Shown piece after piece: positions 30,964 through 44,032 of a stretch of 64,000 nt of DNA; the stretch's first letter is position 1; each line of letters opens with the position of its first letter. Under the pieces are notes generated by a model. That model worked only from the letters and a program-made list of their open reading frames with translations. It did no database searches and was not told the DNA's origin. The translations under genes were made by a program, and so were the position numbers. The DNA comes from Megamerina dolium. Lineage: Eukaryota > Arthropoda > Insecta > Diptera > Megamerinidae. The stretch spans positions 113,508,018 through 113,572,017 of the forward strand of contig OY978525.1 in NCBI GenBank assembly GCA_963854835.1, given 5' to 3'.

Positions 30964-31309
30964 ATTCAATCAACTTTGTATTCGATGTACACTAGGGAGT
31001 TCGATTTTTTTTCCGACCAAACGTCATAGCATATATTTAATCTACGGAAAATTCTAAGTAAATTTTCCCAAGAAGCCATAGTTCTATGATCAAAACCGAT
31101 TTGTGACGAGAAGATTTAAAATAATATAGTGAGGTTATTTAGCCCAATCCAGGAACCGCTGGACCTATTTTATAAAAAAGTTCAGCGTTGCCATCATCAT
31201 TAAGCAAAATATGTAATATACAATTGACGGCAACGATCCAAGGAGCCTTCGTCGCGTTTGTTCTCTAAATGTTTTGAGTCATGTTGTATTTGTTAAATAT
31301 ATAATTTTA

Positions 31310-31640
31310 AGCTTATAACAAATTTGACTATGAATATGCGCCAAAGAATATTTTTCAGCGAAGAGGCTCATTTCTCGTTTCGGCGATGTGAATTGGCCAC
31401 GAATATCACCGGCGATTTATCACCGTTAGACTTGTTTTTGTGGGGTTGCACAAAGGATCGTGTTTATGCGAGTAATCCTCAAACTTGACTCTCAAAAAAA
31501 AAACATCCTTGAATTTATGACCGAAATGTTACCCGATATGTGACGGAGAGTCATCGAAAATTACATCACAAGGATCAAACGTTGTAAGAGGTCCCGTGGA
31601 GGACATGTGAATGATGTTGTATTTCACACATAATGACAAT
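31310..31640 (+). mobile_element. Mariner-like transposase fragment, internally deleted
   Basis: Plus strand: FFSEEAHFSFRR (first catalytic region) joins directly to CELATNITGDLSPLDLFLWG and TKDRVYASNPQT, then VTESHRKLHHK and EVPWRTCE with frameshifts. This matches the EAHF...LSPLDFFLWG...DRVYADNP order of Tc1/mariner transposases related to the rosa-type copies below. Confidence 0.7.
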
Positions 31641-32165
31641 TTCCAAACACTATCTTGAAATAGAAATTTGATTGAAATTCTATCAAAAAGTCTTAAATGG
31701 CAGCACTGCCTGCCACATGTATGCATATACATATATTTTACTGATAACATATTCATTGTAGTTGCCGATGCGTTCGTTCATCTCGTATTAAATGTTGTAA
31801 TCAAACAACTTTCAACATGTTCCATTAAAAACATGTTGTATGAATGAATGTAAGTATTATCTATTTTGACTCGAAACGTATATTTTGAATAATATCTACA
31901 TACATACACACATTTGCACATACAGGTTTGTACATATTTCTGTTTTCATGTTTGTTTTTATTCGATTTTCGTCTCTTTTCAAGCGTACTGGCTAGCTCAC
32001 ATATGGCCGAGTATGATAGTGTACCATATGGAAATAAAGTAAAATGAAAACAATCGTAAATTCATCGACGATTCAATAGAATGAAAGAGACGGAAGAGAG
32101 CCACCCTCTAGGAAAAAGATTCTTCGCCGCTTGCCGGAGTGCCATTTTTGTAGATACTACACTGA
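31641..32165. other. Non-coding, nothing recognised
   Basis: No gene seen; simple ATACAT runs near 31895-31925. Confidence 0.5.
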
Positions 32166-32171
32166 AAGTAA

Positions 32172-32696
32172 TAGCCCTGACAGACGGCAGCGTTAATCCG
32201 GATTAACGGTTTAATTCGAATTAACTCGGGCATTAACTGCAGCTAATCCGCATTAACTCTATGAGTTAATTATCAAAATAAAAAAGGATTAGGGAAATTT
32301 GCGATGGCAACACTACTGAAAATTTTCTATTGTAAATTTTTCTCTATCCAACTTACAAAACAATAGGTGTGTTCGTTTGTAAAAAACTTTCAACAATTGT
32401 TAACAGTTTTCGATATGAAAAGCGTTGGCGAAAAAATAAATCCAGCTGTCAATTGGAACTGTGAATGTCAATTTACAAGTTTCTGATAGTTTTCAGTTCA
32501 CGTACTTCTTGTAGATTTTCTCATATCGAGTGACAGATGACAGAAATTGATAGTGATAGTAATGTAAATGAGCAGACCTAATAAAACAGCAATCAGCCGT
32601 TTAGTTAATCCGCAATATTGCCGTCTGTCAGGTTAATATTTTATTCGGATTAAGTACGCCGATAATCCGGATTAACGCTGCCGTCTGTCTAGGCTA
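32172..32696 (-). mobile_element. TWA-duplicating MITE, full copy C
   Basis: Starts TAGCCCTGACAGACGGCAG and ends CTGCCGTCTGTCTAGGCTA, flanked by TAA at 32169-32171 and 32697-32699. 525 bp. Same orientation as copy B. Its outermost left bases differ from the consensus (CCCTGACAG for CCTAGACAG), resembling the internal repeat of the terminal motif. Confidence 0.92.
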
Positions 32697-32999
32697 TAAT
32701 AAAAGAAACAATCAACCTTTCATATAAATCGAGATATTTTAGTAATCACGAGAATGTTAACACATACACAGTAAATATGTATATTTTATAGACATTTTTA
32801 TATACATATCTCTAAGTTTTAAGCGCCAGTTACTCTAGACGTAACTTAAATGTCGTTTCCTGGAAGTTTTCAAAAAAAAAAAAAAAATGTACTAAACCGA
32901 TTTCATTAAGTAGATTACGTTTTTATTGCTTTTATGGGGTACGAAATGGGAGATAGAACTAAAAAGTTGGAAAATAATGTCTAATATAAGTGTATAAGA

Positions 33000-33345
33000 G
33001 AGTGCTGTAGCTCAGTGGTTATTGCGTTGGTCTTCTGATCTGTTAGTTGTGGGTTCAATCTCCGGCTGAAGCATAAAAACAATTTTTTATATCGAAAACA
33101 TTTTTCTTTCGAACTGTACCCACTTATCGGCAAGCAATTGGCATTCCTTCAGTAACCGGCAGTAACAATTTGCCATGGAAGAGCTTCAAAAGAGAACTGT
33201 GGTACAATGCTCAGTAAAAGTTATGTCGCAAGAGTTCTGCGTTTCGGAACCGGTTAAAATACAGTGCACCAGTAATGGAAGAGAAGCTCGGCTAAAGAGC
33301 CCTTCGAGGCTTACAAGTGCCACATATTTATTTATTTTTTATTTT
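33000..33345 (+). mobile_element. tRNA-derived SINE, diverged full-length copy
   Basis: Starts GTGCTGTAGCTCAGTGGTTA with B box GGTTCAATCTCC, runs through the common body and ends AAGTGCCACATATTTATTTATT. Many substitutions relative to the other copies mark it as an older insertion. Confidence 0.85.
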
Positions 33346-33553
33346 ATATGTGTAAAGTAATTAACAGAAACAAATTGATATCATTTTCAAAAAGTGTGGG
33401 GTGCTCGAAATGAATTATTAATAAAAAAAAAATATTTTAAAAAACGAATAGATTGAAAAATCTCTAATATCATTCTTTAAAAGTAGATTTAGTATAAGAA
33501 TATATATAGTACTTTGTAGCTAGCGTAGTTTAGTCAAAATAAAAAGTATGATA

Positions 33554-34178
33554 CACGGTGATTTTTTGGCCACTTTCTTTTTAGCAACACTGTTTTTGGC
33601 AGCTCAGCTGTTTTCGTGTAACATGTTACTGTCAAACATGTTCAGTTTGGTCTATAATTTAACAATGAATCGACTTACAAACAAATAATGCTTGCAGATT
33701 ATTGAATTTTATTATTAAAATTCATGCTCGTTTAAGAAAGTGCATCGTGCACTTATGGTGCACGTGGCATCATTGGACCGTACTTTTTCAAGAGGCCACG
33801 AAGACAGGAACGTTACTGTGAATTGGCTGGTCAATTGGCCGACTAGATCGTGCGGTTTAACGCCTTTAGACTATTTTTTGTATGACTATGTTAAGGCTCA
33901 TCTGTATAGCGACAAGCCCGCAACGGTTGACGTACTGGTAGCCAATATTGAAGAATTTAATCGTGAGATACCGCCCGATATGTTGGAGAAAGTATGCCAA
34001 AATTGGACCCAGCGTATGAACTATTTGAGGCGCAGGCTAGGTCAACATTTACATGATATTATCTTTAAACATTGAATTATATAGATCGTGTTATGGATTC
34101 AAATAAAGATTTCATACATTTCTCTAAATTTTATGTGTTTTTTTTTAACAAATCCGAAGGTTCTTAATAAACACCCTG
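33554..34178 (+). mobile_element. Internally deleted rosa-type mariner, copy 1
   Basis: Flanked by TA, with ends CACGGTGATTTTTTGG and (inverted) CACCCTG. An MNRLTNKQ-like start is followed by a deletion that fuses KKVHRAL to the C-terminal third. This third contains LVNWPTRSCGLTPLDYFLYD (third catalytic Asp in PLD) and ends at HLHDIIFKH plus stop. The catalytic domain is mostly absent, so it could move only if supplied with transposase. Confidence 0.88.
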
Positions 34179-37100
34179 TACATATAAATGAAGCTAATAA
34201 AAGTGTGTTAAAAAGCGAACCTATCTCTTTTAGGAAATATTAGTTTTATGGATTGCGAGAGTTTTATTGTATATTATCCCTTTCATAAATCTGATTTTAT
34301 TCAGATCCTAAACTTTAGTATATAAACTAAAAATATTTAATTTATTATTGTATCAATTACATCATCTGTACTTGATTTACTTTTTTTATACCTGTCAAAA
34401 GCTGTCAAAATTCGAATCTAACTATTAAACTCAGAACAAATAAGTTTTGATCAATTGAACCATAATGGCAACTCTAATCTGTACAAATAGAGAAATATAT
34501 AGCAACAAGTAAGAATTGATGCAATGAAACGAACAAGACACAACCGGCAAATAAGAAAGATTAGAGTACCGAAAGAAAAGAATAAAAAAAAAATAAATTG
34601 ACACATACAAACATTCATATAAAAAGCAAATCGAGGCAAAACAACAATTGAATAAAAGTGCTAAAATATTGATAATATGCACAGTGGGCACTAATGGGTG
34701 TGATGTAGGTTTTTTTTTTTTTTCATTTAATTCAATTATAATACGATGACAATTTAGTTTTAAATAAATATGAAATAATAATCTCTATTGTCTTAGGGAC
34801 TTGTATATTTACATATGGGGTAAAAAGAATGATGAAATATTTATTTGTATTTAAAATGCGTCTATTAATCAACGAAACTACACATAATATCAGAATGTTT
34901 GTCCTCAATGCAATATTATATGTACATGTATAGTACTCAAATGGATGAATGTGTATATGTATCATCAACGTAGAAATAAATATGATAATATTTAGCAATA
35001 TTCAAATAAAGTGTAAACAAATATGAGTGTGAAATCAAATAAAGAATTACAATTATTTTCTATATTGATTCTAGGACATTAATAATGTGTATTATAGATA
35101 GTGAGTGTCTATATGTAAATGCAAACATACATAGGTACCTACATATAACATTTGTTTAAGTGGTTTAGACCAGTATCGACAAGTTCATCAACACCATCAA
35201 CACCGTCATCATCCATATTAGCAGATGTCTATACTATATATCTATATATTATACAATAGTTGCTTGCTTATTTGATTCAATATACATACTATATACATAC
35301 ATATGTGTGTAACAATATCGGTCAATTGTTATCAGCCAATTGCTATCATCTGTTATCATACATTACATTACATTTATGAAATACCAATCAATTTGTACTA
35401 TCAAATACAATAGAAAATTGTTTGTAAATCAATAAAATCTTGAATATCAGCACAAAGATAACACATTAATTAATTTACTCATCACAAATACTGACAGCAG
35501 TAATAAATTTTGTTGTTTTTCCCCAAAAAACTGGAGGATTTTTATTTTTATTTTTTTTTATTCTGCTCTGAAGATAAAATAAATTAAATCAACAATAAAT
35601 ACAATTTTATATCAATGTACAAGTAAGTAGTACATTGGTATATAGATTATACATATATCAAAAGCATTTTATATTCTATATATTTTATTCCATTTATAGA
35701 GGTATAAAGTATGAATCAATAGTGATTCACAGGTTCCACTAAATTCCTTTTTTTATAGAGTTTATCTGCATAACACATTTTCAGACTCAACAATACATTT
35801 ATTATGTATTTAATATAGAGGCCCATTGTAATAGACGCTTTGCAGCAATTGTTCCTATGTGTTCTGTATACTGTGTAAATTTATCTTTCATATATGTATA
35901 CATATATTTTTTTATTACTTTTAATTGTTTCATTATTATTTATTTATTTCATTACATAGTATTAATTTGTTTTCATTTTTTTCATGTATGGAAGCTTTCA
36001 TAAGTGGAGAGTTATGGCGAAACAATTAGAATATCGTTGAAAATTTCTAACAAGGTATTGAATTTGCTTATTTCAAAATTTAATCTATTTCTGAGAAGAT
36101 TTTAATCTCCAAAAATTAGAATTTATTTTGCTTGCATCCACAAGTGTTGGTTTATTGGAGTCACCTTTTGTTGGAGCTTTTACTGTATATGGATATTCTT
36201 TCATTTCTTTTATGCCTAGGGGATTGCTTTAATGTTGTAAACATTTAAACCTTGTAAAATTGCAAAGTTCGGGAGCAATTTGTGCAAACGCAGTGTTGCA
36301 CAAATGGTTGGGCCGCATCGCACGTCGGTACAATACTTAAATGAGTTTTTTAATTTTTTAATGCTAAAATCGGACACTTTTTATTTAAAATGATTTAAGA
36401 GAAGTAATTAAACCACTTATTTAATGTCAAAATAATCTCCGGGACTACTAACTCCTCAGTATACGGTCTAGGTCAGTTCCGGAAAACGTAAAACAAATCG
36501 ATTATTTTGAAATAAAACCAAACAAATTTTTTTATAAAAAAATATAATTTTTATTTCGTAAGATATTTTATATTTTATATATTTTTAATTTTTTGTTTAA
36601 AGAGATAAGCTGAAATGAAACAGAAGGCCTCAGTAACTTAATTGGAATTCATTACTTTTTTACACTTTATTTATCTCTCAATATTTTAATCTTTTTATTT
36701 AACAGATGGTTGTTTTTGTATTGAAAACAATAACAACAACAACACGTCGACATAAAAACTACATAAACTAAGATCCGAGGTAGTTTTTGAAATAGTTCCC
36801 AAAACTGAACGATATTGTCGAGTGAATTAATGGCGAAACTTGTTCGATATTATTCCAAAAAAAAAAAAAATTAAAAAATAAGTAATGTCGAACAAAAAAT
36901 GTACGAAATAAATATTTTTCTACATTAATTTATTTGACATTTATTCAGTACTCCGGACCTGCAGCATATAATTTTTTTGGGAATGCATAATAAAATAATG
37001 AAGGGAGTAAATCGAAAAGGTGTCCTAATTCAGAAAAGGGACGTTATAATGAATTACCATATTTTCGTCAATTTATTTGCAAATGTACTGGAGTCTTATA

Positions 37101-37553
37101 CATAAAATTAAATATAAAATATTTTGGAATAATTTCACATATGTAAATTAATTATATTTTTAGTTAAAAATATTATAATTTGGGAATATTCTTGTGCTTG
37201 GCACTAGAAAGGAAAAATTATGTTTTTTTTTTTTTTCAAGTAAAAGCAACCACGAAACACTTCCATAATTTTTCTATCATTTATGAAAATTTTAATTTCA
37301 TTTATAATAACGTATATTTTACACTTTTGAGAACTTTTTAATATCTTGAAGGGATCCCCTTACTAGTATGCTATTAATTTTTTGTCTCAATAGCAAAATA
37401 ACACAGAATTTTGATGCTTTATTGATAATATATTTTTTTCTGCTAACATTTTAACGTTGTGCTACTGTCGCTAAGTTTTCTTATATGTTTTGTATGCACA
37501 GTGCCAGATCTGGCTAAGATCAAGGATTGCAAAATTATTTCCATCTATCTATG
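34179..37553. other. Long AT-rich non-coding stretch
   Basis: No gene or confident element in more than 3 kb. Open frames are AT-composition artefacts. Homopolymers and ATACAT-type repeats are frequent. It could be intergenic or an intron of a gene outside the window. Confidence 0.5.
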
Positions 37554-37554
37554 T

Positions 37555-37928
37555 GGGTGCCGTAGCTCAGTGGTTAGTGTGTTCGCCTTCTGATCTGTAG
37601 GTCGTGGTTCAATCCCCGGCTGATGCATAACATATTTAATATCGATAAGATTTTTCTTTCGAACGGTACCCACCTGTCGGCAAGCAATTGGCTATTCTTC
37701 CGACAGTAACAACTTGCCATGAAAAAGCTTCTTAAAGAACTCTGTGACAAAGCTCAGAAAAAGTGATGTCACAAGTGTTCTGCCGTTCGGAACCGGCTAA
37801 AATAAGTAGGTCCCTTCTAATATTGTCCAAAATTTAAGACGCACAACAGTAATGGAAGAGAAGCTCGGCCAGTGAGCCCTTTGGGGCTTTAAGTGCCACA
37901 TATTTATTTTTTTTTTTTTTTTTTTTTT
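37555..37928 (+). mobile_element. tRNA-derived SINE, full copy
   Basis: GGGTGCCGTAGCTCAGTGGT head with intact A and B box-like motifs; body nearly identical to the copies at 30592 and 43453; ends CACATATTTATTT and a long T run. Clear target duplications were not found. Confidence 0.9.
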
Positions 37929-40900
37929 GCAATAATATCTACAATAACTAGGAACAAGTTTATATTAAGAATAATATTTTTTTTCCAACAGTAATTTATT
38001 TGATCCCATAATTGTTTTTATAGAACAATTTTTTTAGAAATTTGAAAAGCCGTTCATTAACGAATATGGCAGAAAAAATTTTCACAATATTTTAATTTTT
38101 TTAGAATCCGAAATGTTTGAAATTGTAAGTATTTAAAAGATTGTAACATTCGTTTGATTTGGGGATAGAATTCATAATAATATATTCTATGTTTCCGGGC
38201 CCTCATGTTCAGCTCTACTACTGTGTTTGTGCTGATGCAGATTCTGATATTATAATCATAATACAGCATTTTATTTATAAACGTATGCCTAGTGGGCCTA
38301 CTTGACAAGCTGGCTAGTCAACCAACTAGCTTGTTGGCTAGTTCGGTTTGATGAGGCCTGTTGTTTGCTATTTGATTTTCTTCTTCTTCTGCTTCTTTGT
38401 TCTCATCTTTGTTTTTCATTTTATTATCATGTTTTTACTTTTGTCATATGTGCATGTGTAACAATATTAGAGTTGCCAACAGTCTGTGGGTTGTGCTTAA
38501 TCCATACCAGGAACTGAAATGACTTAGATCATGTTTATTTTTAAGAATACATTACAGATATTTGTTTTTTAAATATTCCTATTTAGTATTGAAATTTAAA
38601 ATTATTATTGTATTGTTCATAATATATTCTACTAAATGAAAATCATGAAACGTCATACAAACATCTTTTTGCGAGAATAGTGACAAATGGTTTCGGCATT
38701 AGTTTTAGGTTTTCTATTTGCAAGAAAGCCCAACCACAATACTCTGAATATTATTCATTACTGTTATGGTTATTAGTTTGTTATAAAATGGTCAATATTG
38801 CTCATGACTGTTATGGTTATTTGTTTGTTTTAAAATGGTCAAATGAGTATAAGAATCTCTCGAATGGATTAAATAAAATTTGGTCGTTTAACACGATTTT
38901 AAAACAATAATTGAGAAAGTAACAATAAAACGATGATTTTGCTATCGAACGTGTTCCCATATATATTGTATTGTTAGGAGGAAAATATCACACATTTATT
39001 GAATTATATATCAAAATTATAAAAAAAAAATATTAAGAATTTAATTAAAGTTAAAGTTCTTTAAAACATACTTGATCTGATGTAATTAGTTACAATAAAC
39101 GCAAATTGAGAAATGTAATAATCATTTTGAAATGGAAATGTATCAGCTTTACTCCAAGCTTCCTCTAAAATGACAAGAAACAACAGAATACCAATTGAGT
39201 ACTGAAAAGATACTAACAGTAGCTGAAAGCATATGTCCGAAATATTTCACAAATTCTGACAATCACTTGCAATATATTTTACAATTAATTGCTTCTTGCA
39301 ACATATGTTTCAATCATTGAATAATTGCAGAGAGAATTTATGCACTTGGCAACTCTAGTGCTTTGAATGTTTTTGTTTTCATTGTTTTGTATTTTTTTTT
39401 TCGTATTCATTTGTTGTTATCATGCTTTGCTGTAGCTCGATGAGCGCTGAACGAATCAGTTGAAGTTTGGTTACGAACCGTGTTGGATGGTGATTTAAAG
39501 CGAATTGAATTAAATTATTCTGTAATAATTTTATTTGATAATTTATTCTTGCATTCTTTTTTTTTCACACAATTTTTTTTATGAATATACAATATACAAA
39601 TTTATACAAAAAAATATTTTTGTCATTTTGATTATTGAAAAAATCAAAAAATCTTTGACGTGGTATGGTTTTGGCATTTAATTAGTAACATCAACAAAAA
39701 CAAATACATATTTTTTCGGCAGTAAATCAATTTGGTAGTGGAAAATTTCCAAAAATTGCTTAATAAAAAAAAAAAATAATAATAAAAGAAAATACAAAAC
39801 AAAAATTAAGACAACAGTAACAAATGTTGTTACAGATATGATAACAAAAATGATGCATAACACAAATAATAACAATTTATGAAATAAATTTGATGTATTA
39901 ATGTGTATGTATGTGTATGTGTGTGTGTGCATGTGTAAACCTTATGATTTGGTTCAATATGTAACAAAGTAAATATTTCATTTTATTATTAAAATATTTA
40001 TATTGTAAAAGTTATAATTGAATTGGAATCGAGTTTAAAAAAAAAAAAAACTTTCTTTGCTTTTATTTATTAATTATTTTTTTGTTTTTTTGATTAATTT
40101 ATTTTTTATAAATTAAATTTTGTTTTCTTCTTCAGCACAAAATCAATTAAATCAGTTAGCTGCTTACTCATTCATATATACATACATGTGTATACTTTAT
40201 ATACATATGCTATATATATATATATTTTCGTCAAATTGTCACCTATATCCCATACCTACGCAAACACACGTAAATACATACATACATACATATGCACGAA
40301 TATATCCATGCTTAATAAATTTTGTAAATTTTATTCATTTGATCTTAGAAGTGTATAAAATAATAATCGTGAAGAAAAATAACACAACAACAAAATCAAC
40401 AACAACAACAAAATTACAATAAGAAAACAAAACGTTCAATACGAACAAAATAAAAACCTACCTACCTATTTGTTGACGAAAATGTTCTGGAAAGAATGCA
40501 GAGATAGAGAGGAAAGAGTGAGAGCAAGAAATTAATAGAAACAAATATGTAAATAAATAAATAAATGAATTTTAAACATTAAAAACACATCTACGTATGT
40601 AAGAGTGTTCCAAAACAACAACAACAAAATAACAAAAACTAATTTAGAAATATCTACTAAAATAAAAGTATAACACAAAACTGAAATAAAATGTCTATAT
40701 TGTGAATTTGCTTTTTTTTCTAAATTGATACTTTGTTCTTAAAAACAAAAAAACAAAAAAAACAAACGTGCATGTATTTAAACATTCATCAATCAATAAT
40801 AATACGAGCAGCTGCAATAACAACAGCTCACAAGCACTGATCAGTAATTTGCTGTCTATTAATTTAATGGTAAGTTTTCCATAGTTATTTAATATTATCA

Positions 40901-41690
40901 AAATAGTTTAATGGTAAATTGCTTCAATTTATTCTTTAATAATTTCAATTGAATGGAAATGAAATATATGCCCAAGTAAACTACAATACCATATAGTATG
41001 TATGCCCAATGTGAAAAAAAACGCTTCTAAATGCTCATACATACACATGCACCCCATCGCAAAATTATAAATCCAAATGAAATATGTTGAAATATTTTTG
41101 TTTAGTATACGGAAACGAATTCAGACTTTTAGTGGCAGACATGTCTGCTATAAAGGTTCCATACCAAGGTATATTTAATGCGGGGTAGGGAAGGGACAGT
41201 GTTTCGTCAATGACAAAAGCAACAACTATTCTTTGGTAGTGATATAACATTTCTAGATGATGTAACAACTTCATTGAGATGACCACAGCATTGGATTTGC
41301 AGCCCTTCCATTTTTCACTGATTATTTGTTTAAAAATATGGGCCTAATAAGAAAATATTATTTTTGCCTTGCTTGTTCCGTAAACTTGAAACTGCTAAAA
41401 TATTTCCCCATAGACTGATACCATTCCACACGAACACCGAGCTGGAAAAATTCCCTGGTTTTTGTTGCAGATCTTGCAAATGCCCTTTAAATTTTGGGTT
41501 CATCCATGTTGAATTTTACGAAAAAGTCTCGTTGAAAGTATAATTATTATTGTACCTTTTCCGCTTCTGAAGAAACTACAATTTTATTAGAAATTTGATC
41601 AGAATTATCGAAATTATGAACTCAATCCTAACAGTGACAATTACAAATTCTGAAAGTAATTAAATTTGGGTGTACACATTGAAAATATAC
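37929..41690. other. Long AT-rich non-coding stretch
   Basis: No supported gene. A good polypyrimidine tract and CAG at about 40120-40135 precede a Gln/Asn-rich frame that soon becomes ATACAT repeat; I do not call it an exon. 40130-40900 is A/C-rich and could be 3' UTR-like. Confidence 0.45.
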
Positions 41691-41699
41691 GTTTTTTTT

Positions 41700-43225
41700 T
41701 CTCGGAAATTTGCATTTATTTAATAAAAATGCTACTGAAAGTATTGTCCATCGCTGGCCTCTATTTTAGATTTTTGGATCTCTGGTGGCGATCTACGAAT
41801 CGACCCAATTCTTCACTTCTTCAAAATAACGGAAGTGCTGATTAGTCAGACCATGAGCCATTGTTCTGCACAAGTGATAATTAGATGACGCAATGTCTGG
41901 AGAACATGGTGGGTGAGGTAGGACCTCCTATTTCAGCGTTTCCAAATATGTTTTGATTTGCCATGCAACAGCAGGTTGAGCGTTGTCATGCTGCAAAATC
42001 ACTTTTTCGTGTCTTTCAGCATATTACAGTCGTTTTTCTTGCACTGTTTGGCTCAAGCGCATAAATTGCTGTATGTAGCGATCCTCTGTGATGGTTTCGT
42101 TCGATTGGAACAGCTCAGAATACTCCCCAAACCTACCTGATCCCACCAGATGCAAGGCATTACCTTGAAACTATGAAGATTTGACTTTGCCCTTGATGTT
42201 GATCCATGTCCGGGTGGACCCCATGATCTTTTCCGCTGACGATTATCGTAATGGATCCATTTCTCATCACTAGTCAGAATGCGATGCAAAAACCCCTTGT
42301 GTTTTTGTCTTTTCAGCAGCAGTTGGAATGTGAAAAATCATCTTTCAATGGCTCTTGGTTTCAATTTATAGCCTAGACAGACGGCAGCCTAATTCCGAAT
42401 TACCGGCGCACTTAATCCGAATAAAATAATAGCCTGACAGACGGCAGTATTGCGGATTAACTAAACAGCTGATTGCTGTTTTATTAGGTCTGCTCTCTTA
42501 CATTACTATCACTATCAATTTCTGTCATCTGTCACTCTCGATATGAGAAAATCTACAAGAAGTACGTGCACTGAAAACTATCAGAAACTTTTAAATTGAC
42601 ATTCACCGTTCGTAATTGACAGCTGGATTTATTTGTTCGCCAATACTTTTCATGTTGAAAACTGTTAACAATTGTTGAAAGTTTTTTGTTACGAACACTC
42701 CTAATATTTTGTAAAATGGATCGAGAAAAATTCACAATAGACAATTTTCAGCAGTGTTGCCATAGCAAATTGCCCTAATCCTCTTTTATTTTGAGAATTA
42801 ATTCATAGAGTTTATGCGGATTAGCTGCAGTTAATGACCGAGTTAATTCGAATTAACTCGGTAATCCGGAATTAGGCTGCCGTCTGTCTAGGCTATTATA
42901 TGACATCAAATTTCCTTGTTTTTCAAGCATTTCCATGGCTTATTTCAAGCGGTGCGAAATGGCTTGTTGAGTTACTCACAATAAATTTGCAAGTTCCTGT
43001 TGTGTTTGACATGGATATTGATCCAGGAATGCCTCCAATTCTTCGTCTTAACATTTTTTGCTTGTCTTTTGTCTTCGATATCGAAATCACTTGTTTTGAT
43101 GCGCGATAGAAGATATTCAATATGAGTTTCTTGCAGCAAACGAGATCTTTCAGCCGCACTTTTCTCTTGATTAAAGAAATGCACCTCAAAATCAATGCTT
43201 CCCGCAAATGCTGCATTGTCGGCAC
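41700..43225 (-). mobile_element. Mariner (irritans-type) interrupted by a MITE
   Basis: On the minus strand the N-terminal part is at 43225-42900 (HLREALILRC, LLQETHIEYLLSR, KTSDFDIEDK). The catalytic part is at 42360-41730 (HRILTSDEKWIHYDNRQRKR, then VMPCIWWDQ and later YSPD-like sequence). The two halves are separated exactly by MITE copy D. Frameshifts are few in the first half, but stops make it non-functional. Confidence 0.88.
42369..42895 (+). mobile_element. TWA-duplicating MITE, full copy D
   Basis: Starts TAGCCTAGACAGACGGCAG, ends CTGCCGTCTGTCTAGGCTA, flanked by TTA at 42366-42368 and 42896-42898. 527 bp. Inserted into a mariner, so it is younger than that element. A perfect 24-bp palindrome centred between 42849 and 42850 lies inside the right end. 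Shared 21-codon frame begins at 42716. Confidence 0.95.
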
Positions 43226-43240
43226 GTTAAGAACCTTGTG

Positions 43241-44032
43241 TAAAGGCCCATTTATAATACCTCGTGATGCGATGCGAGCCTCGCATTCTATACATCACTT
43301 GCTCATTTCCAATAACTCGAGGAAGTCTAGTAATAATAATTTTTCAATAACGTTTTACAATTTTTTTTACTTTATCTTTTAAAACAGTTTTGAATATTAA
43401 TTTTCAATTTTTAACAAACGTCACTTATTTCTGAACTGTATCAGTTATCAGTGGGTGCCGTAGCTCTGTGGTTAGTGTGTTCGCCTTCTGATCTGTAGGT
43501 CGTGGTTCAATCCCCGGCTGATGCATAACAAATTTAATATCGATAAGATTTTTCTTTCGAATGGTACCCACCTGTCGGCAAGCAATAGGCAATTCTTCCG
43601 ACAGTAACAACTTGCCATGAAAAAGCTTCTAAAAGAACTCTGTGACAAAGCTCAGAAAAAGTGATGTCACAAGTGTTCTGCCGTTCGGAACCGGTTAAAA
43701 TAAGTAGGTCCCTTCTAATACTGTCCAAATTTAAGACGCACAACAGTAATGGAAGAGAAGCTCGGCCAATGAGCCCTTTGGGGCTTTAAGTGCCACATAT
43801 TTATTTATCAGTTATCAGTGCAACTGTCACCCACTGGCAATGCGAGATTTTATCATAATTTCGAAATCGAGTGCGACTCTCGTCGCGATTCTCGTGTCAT
43901 TTAAACAGAGAGGTGCATATTGCAAGGTATTTTTCTATAAGACAATAACTATAAATAAAATCATTTTGACAACTGCTGCACTCTCGCTTTCGAACATCGC
44001 CACGCATCACATGCTATTGTGAATGGACCTTA
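43241..44032. mobile_element. Second MITE type, carrying a SINE insertion
   Basis: The left end (AAAGGCCCATTTATAATA, then GTGATGCGATGCGAG) matches the reverse complement of the right end (TAAGGTCCATTCACAATA, then GTGATGCGTGGCGA) at about four in five positions over ~38 bp. Without the SINE it would be about 425 bp. No coding sequence. It begins directly after the mariner ending near 43225. Confidence 0.6.
43453..43806 (+). mobile_element. tRNA-derived SINE, full copy with perfect target duplication
   Basis: GGGTGCCGTAGCTC head, A box and GGTTCAATCCC B box, common body, ends AAGTGCCACATATTTATTT. Perfect 13-bp duplication ATCAGTTATCAGT at 43440-43452 and 43807-43819. Low divergence and an intact duplication point to a recent insertion. 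Confidence 0.96.

Noticed and set aside
38302..38517. ORF beginning at a short hairpin of CTAGT/AACTAG words
   Set aside because: The inverted words are short and imperfect and the translation is low-complexity Leu/Cys/Phe; no evidence for a gene or a miRNA precursor.
40120..40422. Possible terminal exon after a strong polypyrimidine tract and CAG (QNQLNQLAAYS...)
   Set aside because: After about a dozen residues the frame enters ATACAT simple repeat; no family match and no upstream partner exon in the window.
40770..40865. Ser/Asn-rich open frame ending at a GTAAGT donor
   Set aside because: Composition is typical of A/C-rich non-coding sequence and no convincing acceptor borders it.
43425..43610. 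Recurrent minus-strand frame (IACRQVGTIRKKNL...QPGIEPRPTDQKANTL)
   Set aside because: It recurs only because it is the antisense reading of the SINE, including its tRNA head; it is not a protein family.
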